64,000 nucleotides of DNA from Salvelinus alpinus (Eukaryota; Chordata; Actinopteri; Salmoniformes; Salmonidae). Below the pieces are notes generated by a model. It ran no database searches. It saw only the letters and a program-made list of their open reading frames with translations, and was not told the origin of the DNA. The stretch covers positions 19,502,572 through 19,566,571 of the forward strand of contig NC_092091.1 of assembly GCF_045679555.1 (NCBI RefSeq). Reading direction: 5' to 3'. The position numbers and the translations under genes were made by a program. Positions within the stretch are counted from its first letter, which is position 1; every line of letters begins with the position of its first letter. Of this stretch, positions 13,587 to 24,556 are shown in pieces.

Positions 13587-13780
13587 TAGTGTCTCCCAAC
13601 TCCAGTCCTCGAGTACCCCGAACAGCACACCATTTTGTTGTTGGCCCGAACAAACTCATCTGATTCAACTCATTGAGGGCTTGATGATTAGTTAACCATT
13701 GGAATCTGTGTGCTTATCCAGGGCTACAACAAAAATGTTTGCTGTTGGGGTTATTGGACGACTGAAGTTGAGAAGCACTG
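13587..13780. repeat. Fold-back MITE-like repeat
   Basis: The ends are imperfect inverted repeats ('cccaactccagtcctcgag' at about 13592 against 'cgactgaagttgagaag' near 13757-13773), with 'gaacagcacaccatttt' answered by 'aaaaatgtttgctgtt' inside. This is a short non-autonomous DNA transposon pattern common in salmonids. The family is not named. Confidence 0.6.
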
Positions 13781-13879
13781 CTGTGGTGATGGTTCAAACA
13801 CTATTTTGAACTGCCTAATATAACATTCATAATGCTGAATCAAGACTTGTTAGAAACAAGGAATACAGGTCTTCATAAA

Positions 13880-13953
13880 GTTAGGGCCAGGAGTTTTTCC
13901 TTGACCACACAACCTGATGAGTTGTCCAGATCAGGGAAACTCCTGGCCCTAAC
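13880..13953. repeat. Compact hairpin repeat
   Basis: A 17-nt arm 'gttagggccaggagttt' at 13880 is perfectly complemented by 'aaactcctggccctaac' ending at 13953, around a loop of about 40 nt. It is probably a short interspersed hairpin repeat. Confidence 0.7.
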
Positions 13954-14781
13954 AGTACCTGACATGTTCAAAACATCCTCAGACTGTATGATTAGCTTGA
14001 GGAGTAGAATAGAGGCAGGGCTTCACTACATTCTGATCTTCAATAGAAAGCAAACAAGCATCATAAAGTGCCTTCAGGCTGATCATGTTGCCATACTCTA
14101 TATATTTGCTAACCTCTCACAATTTTATTCTGTTTAATGTTAAAGCCACTATTTGGTCAGTATTAGTAAAAGTAAAAAATGCTCGAAAGAAACAAACGTG
14201 TCAAAGACTGCGTGACAAGGTTGTTGCTATTGTCGGTTTGTATTTGAGAATATGTGCAATGTTGGCAGTTACTGCAGTATACAATAATTTCCCCTAATAT
14301 AACATCCATGACCAAAAACAAGTGGTATATTGTAGCAATGGTAAACCATAATGGTAAAACGCATGGAGAAAATAAAACATTTATAACACGGCATACAGTA
14401 TTTATTCTGTAACTTTAGATTGTGTTGTAAATGTATGCTGTTGTGATTACTCCCGTTATATTGTAAATATCACATTGAAACACCAGCTTTACAACCCATC
14501 TACAAATCTCACCTAGAGAAATGCAGCAAAGACAGCTTCCAAAAAATCCTTAGGCCTGGTCCCTTGAGAGGAAAAATACAAGTTTTCACTTTTTAATCTT
14601 ATTTTAAAGACTTGGGAGCTACACTCCATAATGTAATCACAGGAAGTCCAAAACTCAAATGGACTGGCTAGGAGAATTCAGATTTACAGTCAGTCTCCTG
14701 TCCTACTCACCACTCCAGGGTATCCAGTCTATCTCTTTACACAGTACATTGGTCCATGGTGCATAAGGGTCATTGTACTTA
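13954..14781. other. No gene seen
   Basis: AT-rich sequence with short chance frames only (for example 13832-14137 and 14085-14297, no motif). AATAAA at 14371-14376 is a candidate polyadenylation signal for the spindlin transcript. Confidence 0.4.
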
Positions 14782-14948
14782 GGCTGTGTTTAGACAGGCA
14801 GCCCAATTCTGATCTTGTTTTTCACTAATTGGTCTTTTTACCAATCAGATTATCTCTGAAAAAGATCTGAAAGGATCTGATGTGATTGGTCAAAAGTCCA
14901 ATTAGCGGGGGGGAAATACTGAATTGGGCTGCCAGTAAAAATGTAGCC
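14782..14948. repeat. Fold-back MITE-like repeat
   Basis: 'ggctgtgtttagacaggcag' at 14782 and 'ctgccagtaaaaatgtagcc' ending at 14948 are inverted. 'cccaattctgatctt', 'ttggtctttttaccaatc' and their complements lie within. It is a short terminal-inverted-repeat element with no coding capacity. Confidence 0.65.
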
Positions 14949-15100
14949 TTTTATTGTCAGATTTGCATGCATAACTTGAATGCAACCAAGCATATTGGTT
15001 ATGACAGTTGCAGAGGTATAATATGATATATCTGGCAGATCATTTTGTGGCAGTCTTTGCAGTCCAATTTTAGTAAAATGTTTAGCTAGAAAATGTGACT

Positions 15101-15364
15101 GTAAAAAAACTAAATTGTCAGGGCTTATCTATAGACGGGTTAGCTGACGTCAGGAAAACGATGCGCACGCTTCAATGGGGCAGAAGACAGTGTGTTGTGA
15201 TTCTGGATGGTCAGATAGCTAGCAACAATGACAAGAACCTGCCACGTTTGGAATCCGTAGGTGGCTCGTTTTATCTAGTTCTTGATACCATTTCTTGTTT
15301 TAAGGCGTTTTGACTGATGTCACATCTATGCTAATATTCTGTAACGTTATATTTGAGGGACAAG
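15101..15364. repeat. Unclassified sequence next to the palindrome, probably repetitive
   Basis: The stretch 'ttagctgacgtcaggaaaacgatgcgc' up to 'ggtggctcgttttatctag' resembles text I associate with interspersed salmonid repeats, but I cannot place it in a family. A 72-codon frame (15095-15313) has no known motif. Confidence 0.35.
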
Positions 15365-16863
15365 TGTATGGGGTCAATTTCACGCTATATGTATTGAATA
15401 AAAAAATAAAAAAAACGTGAACATGAAAAATAAAGTTGAATGTTAACATATTTTCGAGAACGGGTGAAATAATGGATGTTGAGATCAAAAACCAAACAAT
15501 TGAAAGCAAAATGTATATAATTGTAAACAAAAATAATACATCAAAAACTTTTAAGCGAATAATTTTAAAGCGAGAGCAAAACTCTATGACAAACTTTTAA
15601 TTTTTTTATTTGAAAACAAATGCAAAAATAGTTTTTGGTTAAATTTTCAACCAATCCTATTGGATACATTTTGCCTACGCTCTTGCTTGCATGTGCTACC
15701 TTTTTGTTGCGCAACTCGTATCTTTGCTTTTGATGTCCGTTTCTTTGCTTTCACTACCAGTCTTTTCGATTGCAAGTTTTGGCATTATTTTTCTGTGAAG
15801 GGCGGGGTTTAGAGGGATGCGTAGACAATGAGTCTCCATTGGTCCACTAGTTTTGGAGTGACGGTTCGTCTTAACCCAATCAATGAACATGATAGACAGG
15901 CTTTTTTTCTATTGCCTACTTAGGTAGACGGTCTGAGGTCACCTGGTTTTAGCTAACGTACTTTAAAATTGTCAGTCACGGGTAAATAATGTACGGATAT
16001 TAGAAGCATGTCTATCTAATACAGTTAATGACAAACCATCTAACTACTTAGGGAAAACATATGACTTACCTGTTGCACAACGTTTGGTGTTGGTAACTGG
16101 TTCGCCATACACCTGCGCCAAACGTTGTGCAACAGGTAAGTCATATGTTTACCTAAGTAGTTAGATGGTTTGTCATTAAATGTATCAGATAGACATGCTT
16201 CTAATATCCGTACATTATTGACCCGCGACTGACAATTTTAAAGTACGTTAGCTAAAACCCTAAAACCAGGTGATGTCAGACCGAATACTTAGACTTTTTT
16301 CTATTACCTACTTATCATGTTCATTGATTGGGTTAAGACGAACCGTCACTCCAAAACTAGTGGACCAATGGAGACTCATTGTCTACACCTCCCTCTAAAC
16401 CCCGCCCTTCACGGAAAAATAATTTCAAAACTCGCAATCGAAAAGACTGGCAGTGAAAGCAAAGAAACAGCCAACAAAAGCAAAGATACGAGTAGCGTAA
16501 CCAAAAGGTAGTACATGCAGGCAAGAGCGTAGGCAAAATGTATTCAACAGGATTGGTTGCTGGGAAAGTTTAACCGAAAATGATTTTTGCATTCTTTTTC
16601 AAATATATATATTTTTTACCATTTGTCATAGTTATCATCTCGCTTTAAAATGATTTGCTTACAAGTTTTGTGGTTTTGCTTTTGATGTCTTATTTTTGTT
16701 TACAATTCTAATCATTTTGCTTTCAATTGTTTGGTTTTTGTTTTCAACATCCATTATTTCACCCGTCCTCGAAAACATGTTCACATTCTCAACTTTATTT
16801 TTCATGTTCACGATATATTTTATTTTGAATTCAATACATATGGTGTGAAATTGACCCCATACA
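15365..16863. repeat. 1.5-kb near-perfect palindrome (fold-back element)
   Basis: Two ~735-bp arms (about 15365-16090 and 16118-16863) are reverse complements, joined by a loop of about 30 nt. The centre pairs 'cttacctgttgcacaacgtttgg' with its complement. The outer ends pair 'tgtatggggtcaatttcac' with its complement near 16863. Each arm opens the same 64-codon frame (- 15890 to 15696, + 16317 to 16511, MFIDWVKTNRHSKTSG...), about 93% identical in DNA by my count, with the first ~70 nt unchanged. Many of the differences change the amino acid, so I do not call it a gene. A fold-back transposon or an inverted duplication fits. Confidence 0.9.
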
Positions 16864-17690
16864 AGTGCTCATTGATGTTTTCAATAAATATTGGAGACAA
16901 AATATAGTTTGTCAAAAAATCTAAGCCAACCTTGTATGTTCTGCCCCATAGTTGCGTACGTGTCGGTTTTGTTGCTAAACAACCAACCTATCAATGCTAC
17001 TTGTATCACCACCATTTGTGTTGTGGTGTTTCTATGTACAGTAAAATGAAACTCCAAAAGATTGTGTGCACTCTTCTGTTATTGTTCATCTTTCTTTTTT
17101 TTACTCCCAGGTCTGGAGGTGTAGCAATCAACAACACATTTGTGTAATTATGTCATTAGTAATAAAAAAATTTTTTTTTTGCATATCCCATTCCTCTGCA
17201 ATTTTTCACCCATCGGATGTGATTTAGGTTCAGAATGATGTATAGTTGTGATTTAATTTGACTGAAACTTTTAAACCCCCCACTCCCCCCAAAGTTATAG
17301 GACTTTGAGGCAGTATACATTGTAGAATGTAATTAATAATACTACTGACCCAACCTCACATCCAAGTACTTTACCTAAGTAGGCTATGACATATCTTAAA
17401 GTGGTTTCCAACCAGGGGTACAAGGCCCCCTGCGGGTACTTGGCCTTTCCACAGGGAGTACATGAGAAGACGCATGAGACCATAGGCCAGGGTTCCCCAC
17501 CTGGCGGCCCGCAGGGGTTTTTATTTGTCCCCCCAAGTTGAGCCTCCCTTCCAAAAAAAATCATATATATATTTTGTATTTTAGACATAAGGCTGTAAAA
17601 ATACCAGCAAATCAGCTACCAGTGATTTTAATTTTGGACATCTGTTCCAAAGTATTCCCACACATAAGAGAGATATGTGATCATACTGTA
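16864..17690. other. No gene; mixed repeat fragments
   Basis: Short chance frames only up to about 17390. From about 17478 to 17688 the text 'agggttccccacctggcggcccgc' and 'gacataaggctgtaaaaat' looks like an interspersed fish repeat. Tc1-d starts right after at TA 17689-17690. Confidence 0.45.
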
Positions 17691-18074
17691 CAGTGCCTTC
17701 GGGAAGTATTCAGACCCTTTACCTTTTTCCACATTTTCTTACGTTACAGCCTTATTCTGAAATGAATTAAATAAAACAATTTCCTCACCATGTACACACA
17801 ATACCCCATAATGACAACACGAAAACAGGTTTTTGGAAATGTTAGCAAATTTATGAAAAATAAAAAACATATCTTATTTACATACGTATTTAGACCCTTT
17901 GCGATGAGACTTGAAATTGAGCTCAGGTGCATCCTGATTCCATTGATCATCCATGATGTGATTGGAGTCCGCCTGTGGTAAATTCAATTGATTGGACATG
18001 ATTTGGAAAGGCCCACACCCGTCTATATAAGTTGACAGTGCATATCAGAGCAAGAACCGAGCCAGAACCAAGCA

Positions 18075-18762
18075 ATGAGGTCGAAGGAATTGTCCGTAGA
18101 GCGCCGAGACAGGATTGTGTCGAGGCACAAATCTGGGGAAAACATTTCCACAGCATTGAAGGTCCCAAAGAGCACAGTGGCCTCCATCATTCTTAAATGG
18201 AAGAAGTTTGGAACCACCAAGAGCTGGCCACCTGGTCAAACTGAGCAATCGGGGGAGAAGGGCCTTGGTCAGGGAGGTGACCAAGAACCCGATGGTCACT
18301 GACAGAACTCTAGAGTTCCTCTGTGGAGATGGGAGAACCTTCCAGAAGGACAACCATCTCTGCAGCACTCCACCAAGTAGGCCTTTATGGTAGTGTGGCA
18401 AGACGGAAGCCACTCCTCAGTAAAAGGCACATGACAGCCCGCTTGAAGTTGGCCAAAGACTTTGCCTAAAGACTCTCAGACCATGAGAAACAAGATTCTC
18501 TGGTCTGAGGAAACCAAGTTTGAATTTTTTGGCCTGAATGCCAAGTGCCACGTCTGGAGGATACCTGGCAACATCACTATGGTGAAGCATGTTTTTCAGC
18601 TGCAGGGACTGGGAGACTAGTCAGGATTGAGGCAAAGATGAATGGAGCAAAGTACAGAGAGATCCTTAATGAAAACCTGCTCCAGAGCACTCGGGACCTC
18701 AAGCTTGGGCGAAGGTTCACCTTCAACAAGACAACGACCCTAAGCACACAGCCAAGACAGGC
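18075..18762 (+). pseudogene. Tc1-d transposase, broken (copy 1)
   Basis: The ATG at 18075 opens MRSKELSVERRDRIVSRHKSG, the N-terminal helix-turn-helix. Frameshifts begin by about residue 50, and stops occur around 18302 and 18465. Recognisable blocks ([18 protein letters not shown] text around 18508-18545, then [20 protein letters not shown]) lie in different frames. The frame is cut at 18762 by LINE-A, and only the last codons resume after 21046. Non-functional. Confidence 0.85.
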
Positions 18763-19285
18763 AACATCCGCACTGAGCTAAAGGCTAGAGTTGCTGCTTT
18801 CAAGGAGCGGGACTCTAACCCGGAAGCTTAGAAGAAATCCCGCTATGCCCTCCGATAAACCATCAAAGGCAAAGCATCAATACAGGACTAAGATCGAATC
18901 GTACTACACCGGCTCCGACACTCGTCGGATGTGGCAGGGATTGCAAACTATTAAACTACAAAGGAAAGCACAGCCGAGAGCTGCCCAGTGACACAAGCCT
19001 ACCAGACAAGCTAACTTACTTCTATGCTCGCTTCGAGGCAAATAACACTCAAACATGCATGAGAGCATCAGCTGTTCCGCAGACTGTGTGATTTATGCTC
19101 TCCGCAGCTGATGTAAGCCCTTTAAACAGGTCAACATTCACAAGGCCGCAGGGCCAGACAGATTACCAGGACTTGTACTCTGAGCATGCGCTGACCAACT
19201 GGCAAGTGTCTTCACTGACATTATCAACCTCTCCCTGTCCGAGTCTGTAATACCAACATGTTTCAAGCAGACTACCATAGTCCCT

Positions 19286-20063
19286 GTGCCCAAGAACACT
19301 AAGGTAACCTGCCTAAAGGACTACCGACCCGTAGCACTCATGTCTGTAGTCATGAAGTGCTTTGAAAGGCTGGTCATGGCTCACATCAACACCATTATCC
19401 CAGAAACCCTAGACCCACTCCAATTTGCATACCGCCCCAACAGATCCACAGATGATGCAGTCTCTATTGCACTGCACACTGCCATTTCCCACCTGGACAA
19501 AAGGAACACCTATGTGAGAATGCTATTCATAGACTACAGCTCAGCGTTCAACATTATAGTGCCCTCAAAGCTCATCACTAAGCTGAGGACCCTGGGACTA
19601 AACACCTCCCTCTGCAACTGGATCCTGGACTTCCTGATGGACCGCCCCCAGGTGATAAGGGTAGGTAACAACATATCCGCCACGCTGATCCTCAACACGG
19701 GGGCCCCTCAGGGGTGCGTTGTCAGTCCCCTCATGTACTCCCTGTTCACTCATGACAGCACGGCCAGGCACGACTCCAACACCATCATTAAGTTTGCTGC
19801 TGACACAACAGTGGTATGCCTGATCACCGACAATGACGAGACAGCCTATAGGGAGGAGATCCGAGACCTGACCGTGTGGTGCAAGAACAACAACCTCTCC
19901 CTCAACGTGATCAAGACAGAGGAGATGATTGTGGACTACAGGAAAAGGAGTACTGAGCACGGCCCCATTCTCACCGACAGGGCTGTAGTGAAGCAGGTTG
20001 AGAGCTTCAAGTATCTTGGCGTCCACATCACCAACAAACTAACATGGTCCAAGTACACCAAGA
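19286..20063 (+). pseudogene. LINE-A reverse transcriptase, catalytic Asp lost (copy 2)
   Basis: Open for about 259 codons before the [50 protein letters not shown] and [19 protein letters not shown]. The catalytic motif reads FAADTTVV instead of FADD, so the first aspartate of the pair is alanine and the enzyme would be dead even if expressed. Upstream RT text (18780-19285) is interrupted by stops. Confidence 0.85.
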
Positions 20064-20294
20064 ATCCCGAGTGGCGCAGCAGTCTGGACTCCCGAATGGT
20101 GCAGCGTTCTAAGGCACTGCATCTCAGTGCAAGAAACATCACTACTGTCCCTGGTTCGAATCCAGGCTGTATCACATCCAGCCGTGATTGGGAGTCCCAT
20201 AGGGTGGCGCACAATTGGCCCAGCATCGTCCAAGTTTAACCGGGGTGGGCCGTCATTGTAAATAAGGCTTTGTTCTTAACTGACTTAACATGTA
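20064..20294 (+). mobile_element. tRNA-derived SINE inside LINE-A
   Basis: It interrupts LINE-A text that is otherwise continuous, with a short aaga duplication on both sides (20060-20063, 20295-20298). Pol III box B GGTTCGAATCC is at 20153-20163, and a box A-like TGGTGCAGCG is near 20096. The 3' part 'gggccgtcattgtaaataag' and 'tgttcttaactgactta' is typical of salmonid SINEs. The head carries a second box A-like copy ('gagtggcgcagcag', about 20070), so the 5' ~28 bp appears duplicated. Confidence 0.8.
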
Positions 20295-20598
20295 AAGACA
20301 GTCGTGAAGAGGGCACGACTAAACCTATTCCCCCTCAGGAGACTGAAAAGATATGGCATGGGTCCTCAGATCCTCAAAAAGGTTCTCCAGCTGTACCATC
20401 GAGAGCATCCTGCCGGGTTGCATCACTGCCTGGTATGGCAACTGCTCGGCCTCCGACCACGGCACTACAGAGGGTAGTGCGTACGGCCAAGTACATCACC
20501 TGTGGCCAAGCTTCCTGCTATCCAGGACCTCTATACAAGCCGGTGTCAGAGGAAGGCCCTTTGTCAAAATTGTCAAAGACTCCAGCCACCCTAGTCAT

Positions 20599-20674
20599 AG
20601 TGTTTACTTGAGCTAGAACAAAGTGTTAAGATTTTTTTAAATAATTTAAAAGATTTAAAAGCAATACAAATAAA
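20599..20674 (+). mobile_element. 76-bp A-rich insertion with 9-bp duplication
   Basis: LINE-A text is interrupted here, and 'cctagtcat' stands on both sides (20590-20598, 20675-20683). The insert ends 'caatacaaataaa', as expected for a tiny retroposed fragment copied by LINE machinery. Its source is unknown. Confidence 0.6.
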
Positions 20675-21345
20675 CCTAGTCATTCTCTCTGCTACCGCAC
20701 GGTAAGCGGTACCGGAGCACCAAATCTTGGTCCAAGAGGCTTCTAAACAGCTTCAACCCCCAAGCCATAAGACTCCTGAACATCTAATCAAATGGCTACC
20801 CAGACTATTTGCATTGCCCCCCCTCTTTTACCCTGCTGCTACTCTTTGTTATTATCTATGCATAGTCACTTTAATAACCCCACCTACATATTACCTCAAC
20901 TAACCGATGCCCCCGCACATTGACTGTGTACCGGTACCCCCGTATATAGCCTCACTATTGTTATTTTACTGCTTTTCTAATTATAAGTAACTTTTTTTCC
21001 CTTAACTGCATTGTTGGTTAAGGGCTTGTAAGTAAGCATTTCACTGTAAGAATGAAACTCAGGTGTGCCAAGATTGTAGCGTCATACCCAAGACTCGAGG
21101 CAGTAATTGCTGCCAAAGGTGCTTCAACAAAGTACTGAGTAAAGGGTCTGAATACTTATGTAAATGTGATATTTCATTTTTGTATTTGTAATAAATTAGC
21201 AAAAATTTCTAAACAGCATTTGCTTTGTCATTATGGGGTATTGTGTGTAGATTGATGAGGGGGAAAAAACCATTTAAACAATTTTAGAATAAGGCTGTAA
21301 CCTAACAAAATGTGGAAAAAGTCAAGGGGTCTGAATACTTTCCGT

Positions 21346-21434
21346 AGTGCTTGCCGTTTGGGGTTTTAGGCTGGGGTTCTGTATAGCACTTTGTGACATC
21401 TGATGTAAAAAGGTCCTTAAAAATAAATTTGATT
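21346..21434 (+). mobile_element. LINE-B 3' tail fragment
   Basis: 'gtttggggttttaggctgggg' through 'aaataaatttgatt' matches the LINE-B 3' end at 8098-8185. It suggests that Tc1-d landed in an older LINE-B tail. Confidence 0.65.
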
Positions 21435-21441
21435 GTATATA

Positions 21442-22183
21442 CACTACTGTTCAAAAATTTGGGGTCACTTAGAAATGTCCTTGTTTTTGAAAGAAAAGCA
21501 CATTTTGTCCATTAAAATATCTTCAAATTGATCAGAAATACAGAGTAGACATTGTTTACGTTGTAAATGACTATTGTAGCTGGAAACCGCAGATTTTTTA
21601 TGTAATATCTACATAGACATACAGAGGCCCATTATCAGCAACCATCACTCCGGTGTTCCAATGGCACGTTGTGTTAGCTAATCCAAGTTTATTATAAAAG
21701 GCTAATTGATCATTAGAAATCCCTTTTGAAATTGTTAGCACAGCTGAAAACTGTTGTTCTGATTAAAGCAGCAATAAACTGGCCTTTAGACTAGTTGAGT
21801 ATATGGAGCATCAGCATTTGTGGGTTCGATTACAAGCTCAAATGTCAAAACAAAGCACTTCCTTCTGATACTCAGTCTATTCTTGTTCTGAGAAATGGAG
21901 GATATTCCATGCGAGAAATTGCCAAGAAAACTTTAGATCTCATACAACGCTGTGTACTACTCCCTTCACAGAACAGCGCAAACGGGCTCTAACCAGAGAA
22001 TAGTGGGCGACCCCGGTGCACAACTGAGCAAGAGGACAAGTACATTAGTGTCTCTAGTTTGAGAAAGACGCCTAACAAGTCCTCAACTAGCAGCTTCATT
22101 AAATAGTACCCGCAAAACACCAGTCTCAACATCAACAGTGAAGAGGCGACTCCGGGATGCTGGCCTTCTAGGCAGTTGAAAAG
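21442..22183 (+). mobile_element. Tc1-e left half
   Basis: The terminus 'cactactgttcaaaaatttgg' after TA (21440-21441) begins this Tc1 family. The degraded transposase N-terminus (TQSILVLRNGGYSMREIAKK, and later 'gtgaagaggcgactccggg') stops abruptly at about 22183, so the right half is deleted. A matching antisense right-terminus copy lies at 24557-24966. Confidence 0.8.
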
Positions 22184-23048
22184 AAAAAGCCATGAGACAA
22201 ATCATCTTTTTGTGCGTATGGAACATTTCTGGGATCTTTAATTTCTGCTCATGAAACCAACACTTTACATGTTTTGTTTATATTTGTTAAGTATAGTTGA
22301 TGATTCCTGCCATAGGCTTACTGTTAAAATACACATGACGGGGTACTCCGAGCAGAGCAAAATTCAGTTGGTGGAGCAAAAACAGTTGGGAACCACTGAT
22401 TTAAAGTACACAGTACATATTCAGTAAAAAATACAGATCCCACCAAAGGTCTCATAATTGACATGTTTAGGTTTATTTTACTCTTAAATAGTGAAATATA
22501 TAAACATACACAAAACACATTCTGTATAAAATGTGTTGGATGGGATAGATATGGAATCAGGGCAAAGTCAGAACAGGCCAAATATATCAGTCTTGAGATA
22601 AAAATAAATTGTACAATTAACAATGTACACACAAGACATAACACTAAATGTCAATCAGTTAATGTATTTTCTTTTGGGTGCAGGTCTTGCTGTGGTATCC
22701 AGATTGTCTTTTTTTACTCACAAAGTAGCATAAAGCAATGTATTCTGCTTGTGTTGACAAATTACTGTCATCCCAATAGAATGCAAATATTGAGTTCTGG
22801 CATTATCAGCAGCTACACGTTCCACAAATCAACACTGGCCTTGGCCTAATTCGACTGAATTTACTGTACCACTGCATTTTATAGTTGATGGGCTATGCAT
22901 TCAAAGCAAGCAAGTGACTTATACAGGAGGGCTGTATGCATTCGCACCAGTCGTGTTACTCCTGAGGATTTGGTTGTGATTGCTTAGGGACCAATCCAAA
23001 ACAGAAATTAGGTTCTTAAAATGTCTGCTAGTTGCAGGATGTCACTTT
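22184..23048 (-). other. micos13 downstream flank / probable 3' UTR
   Basis: No gene is seen. On the minus strand this follows the micos13 stop. AATAAA (minus strand; 'tttatt' at 22472-22477) could serve as its polyadenylation signal. Text near 22330-22395 ('cagttgggaaccactga') looks like a fragment of a short repeat. Confidence 0.4.
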
Positions 23049-24034
23049 TCATTTGGTGAGATCTTTCAGGTACTGCAAGCCTTGGTTGGTGTAGCCACCT
23101 AATGCTGTAGGGCCCGATGAGAGAGCAGATATGGATGACTGCACCCCTGGAATGAAATAACAGAAACTCTTGAAATTGCTCAATTTTAGACTTGTAAGTC
23201 TGGAAAAGTCCTTTATGGATCAGCTGTCAACCATTTCTTACCAGAGTTCCACGCTTCGATAGGGGAGAATCCAATTTTTGGGAAGGCTGGAAGCTAGACG
23301 AAAACAATATACGTTTAATCCTCCCTCACCTCGTACTCCATAGTGCATTATTCTGGCTGTTAGACGCAGTTAAAATCACAGTACAATAAAGGCATATTTA
23401 CCTTAAAGCCAAAATACTTCACCCACTCATCCACTGCAGGGGGAATGGCAGCTTTAGCTTTTCCAAGGACCTCTGAGCCCTGCTCACTTCCCCCTAATAG
23501 TCCAGAATCATAGGTAACATACAAAGCACCTCCTGCAATAGTCACCTTAGTGGCCAACCTGTGAGAGAAAAAGATTGACACTGAGATAAGACAACTAACG
23601 TTAAATGGATGGCTAAGTGTCACGTATTTGATGACAGAGAAACATGCCTTGTTAAACGTTACACATGGCATTAAAGTGTACAAACACATTCACGTGTTAA
23701 ATGCACAAAAAGTATTCATAACTTGAAAACCACCACACCATGTTGCTTCAACTTTTGCTAGCTATCTGGTATATCTTCGCTAGTTAACGTTAGCCAGTTA
23801 GTGTTGTTAGCTACATGTTACTAGCTAGCTACCTAGTAGATCGTGTGCTGTTTAGCTAGCTGGCTGGATATTGACGTAGTTAATAAATTCAAAGCAAAAT
23901 TAAAGCAAACTACTACCGTTAGCTAACTAGCTAAATGTCAACCTGCTAACCAGCTTGCCAGATAACTCGCTAGCTAACGTTAGCTATGCTTTCTCGAAAA
24001 CTTACTTTAGAACAGGAAATAGGTTAGCAGCCAT
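23049..24034 (-). CDS. micos13: MICOS complex subunit MIC13 (QIL1)
   Basis: Minus-strand coding exons are 24034-24006, 23558-23402, 23293-23242 and 23146-23049. All introns are GT-AG, and phases 2, 0 and 1 give a 111-aa frame ending TGA. In mammals MIC13 is a small inner-mitochondrial-membrane protein that joins the MIC60 and MIC10 arms of MICOS at crista junctions. The sequence shows the family signature: an N-terminal membrane segment around residues 8-27 (KLATKVTIAGGALYVTYD), LLGG, IPPAVDEWVKYFGF, then LPAFPKIGFSPIEAWNSGV, which matches the mammalian LPxPPKIxFxxxxxWN block. Human MIC13 is 118 aa, so this is full length. Intron 1 (about 447 nt) is rich in gctagc/aacgtta text. The gene is divergent from hsd11b1l, its likely ancestral neighbour. 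Confidence 0.95.
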
Positions 24035-24456
24035 CGTGTCACAGGTAAATCTATATATTTCTTGAATTAACGTTGTGTATTTACTGTCTAGTTGCAACAG
24101 CACACATGAAATGAATGAACTCGACAACAAAGAGTAACCGGCTACGCTACCTCGATAACTACGTTGAAGGGCAATCCTGTGACACAGTTATTTTTAGCTG
24201 ATTAGTAGCTGATTCGCAAAAAATATAATACATGAAAATAAATATATTTAGAGACTGTCATGTTTCAAATTATTTATATTATACTACAAATCATGTTTTT
24301 TTCTGGATTTCGTCTGGGTATAAAAACGAATAATGATAGAAAAAGTTCGTGATTATGCTGCAGCTGCTGTTGATGGGGGAGGGGGATGAGGATTTTATTT
24401 ATGTGTACATTTCAGAACACAAGAAAACATGTGCATACATTTATTAAAATAGTATT
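24035..24456 (-). promoter_or_regulatory. micos13: Upstream region of micos13
   Basis: The first ~150 bp upstream of the ATG should hold the 5' UTR and promoter, but no clear core element can be picked out. Beyond about 24200 it is AT-rich, with a G run near 24375. Confidence 0.35.
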
Positions 24457-24556
24457 TATTCTTTATTTAACTAGGCACATCAGTAAAGAACAAATTCTTA
24501 TTTACAATGACGGCCTACCAAAAGGCAAAAGACCTCCTGCAGTGGCTGGGATAAAA
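24457..24556 (-). mobile_element. SINE 3' tail-like fragment, antisense
   Basis: 'tttatttaactaggcac...aaattcttatttacaatgacggcc' is the reverse complement of the SINE 3' region at 20245-20290. Only the tail part is present, joined to 'ctaccaaaaggcaaaagacc'. Confidence 0.55.

Larger units (their letters stand above)
18763..21045 (+). mobile_element. LINE-A copy 2 inside Tc1-d
   Basis: 5'-truncated LINE starting in the endonuclease-RT linker ('gcaacatccgcactgagc') and ending 'gtaagcatttcactgtaag'. It carries a SINE (20064-20294) and a 76-bp insert (20599-20674). The TTGAT tail of the family is lost at the right junction. Confidence 0.85.
17691..21345 (+). mobile_element. Tc1-d copy 1, interrupted by LINE-A
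   Basis: The left terminus 'cagtgccttcgggaagtattcagaccc' follows TA at 17689-17690. The right terminus 'gtctgaatactttccg' ends near 21345 with the last few bases lost. A LINE-A copy (18763-21045) sits inside. Compared with Tc1-d copy 2, about 180 nt of transposase text between the two flanks of that insertion is missing, so the insertion came with a deletion or the copy decayed earlier. Confidence 0.85.

Noticed and set aside
15696..15890. 64-aa protein encoded on the minus strand of the palindrome arm (and its mirror at 16317-16511)
   Set aside because: It exists twice only because the arms mirror each other. Many arm differences change the amino acid, there is no known domain, and no sign of selection.
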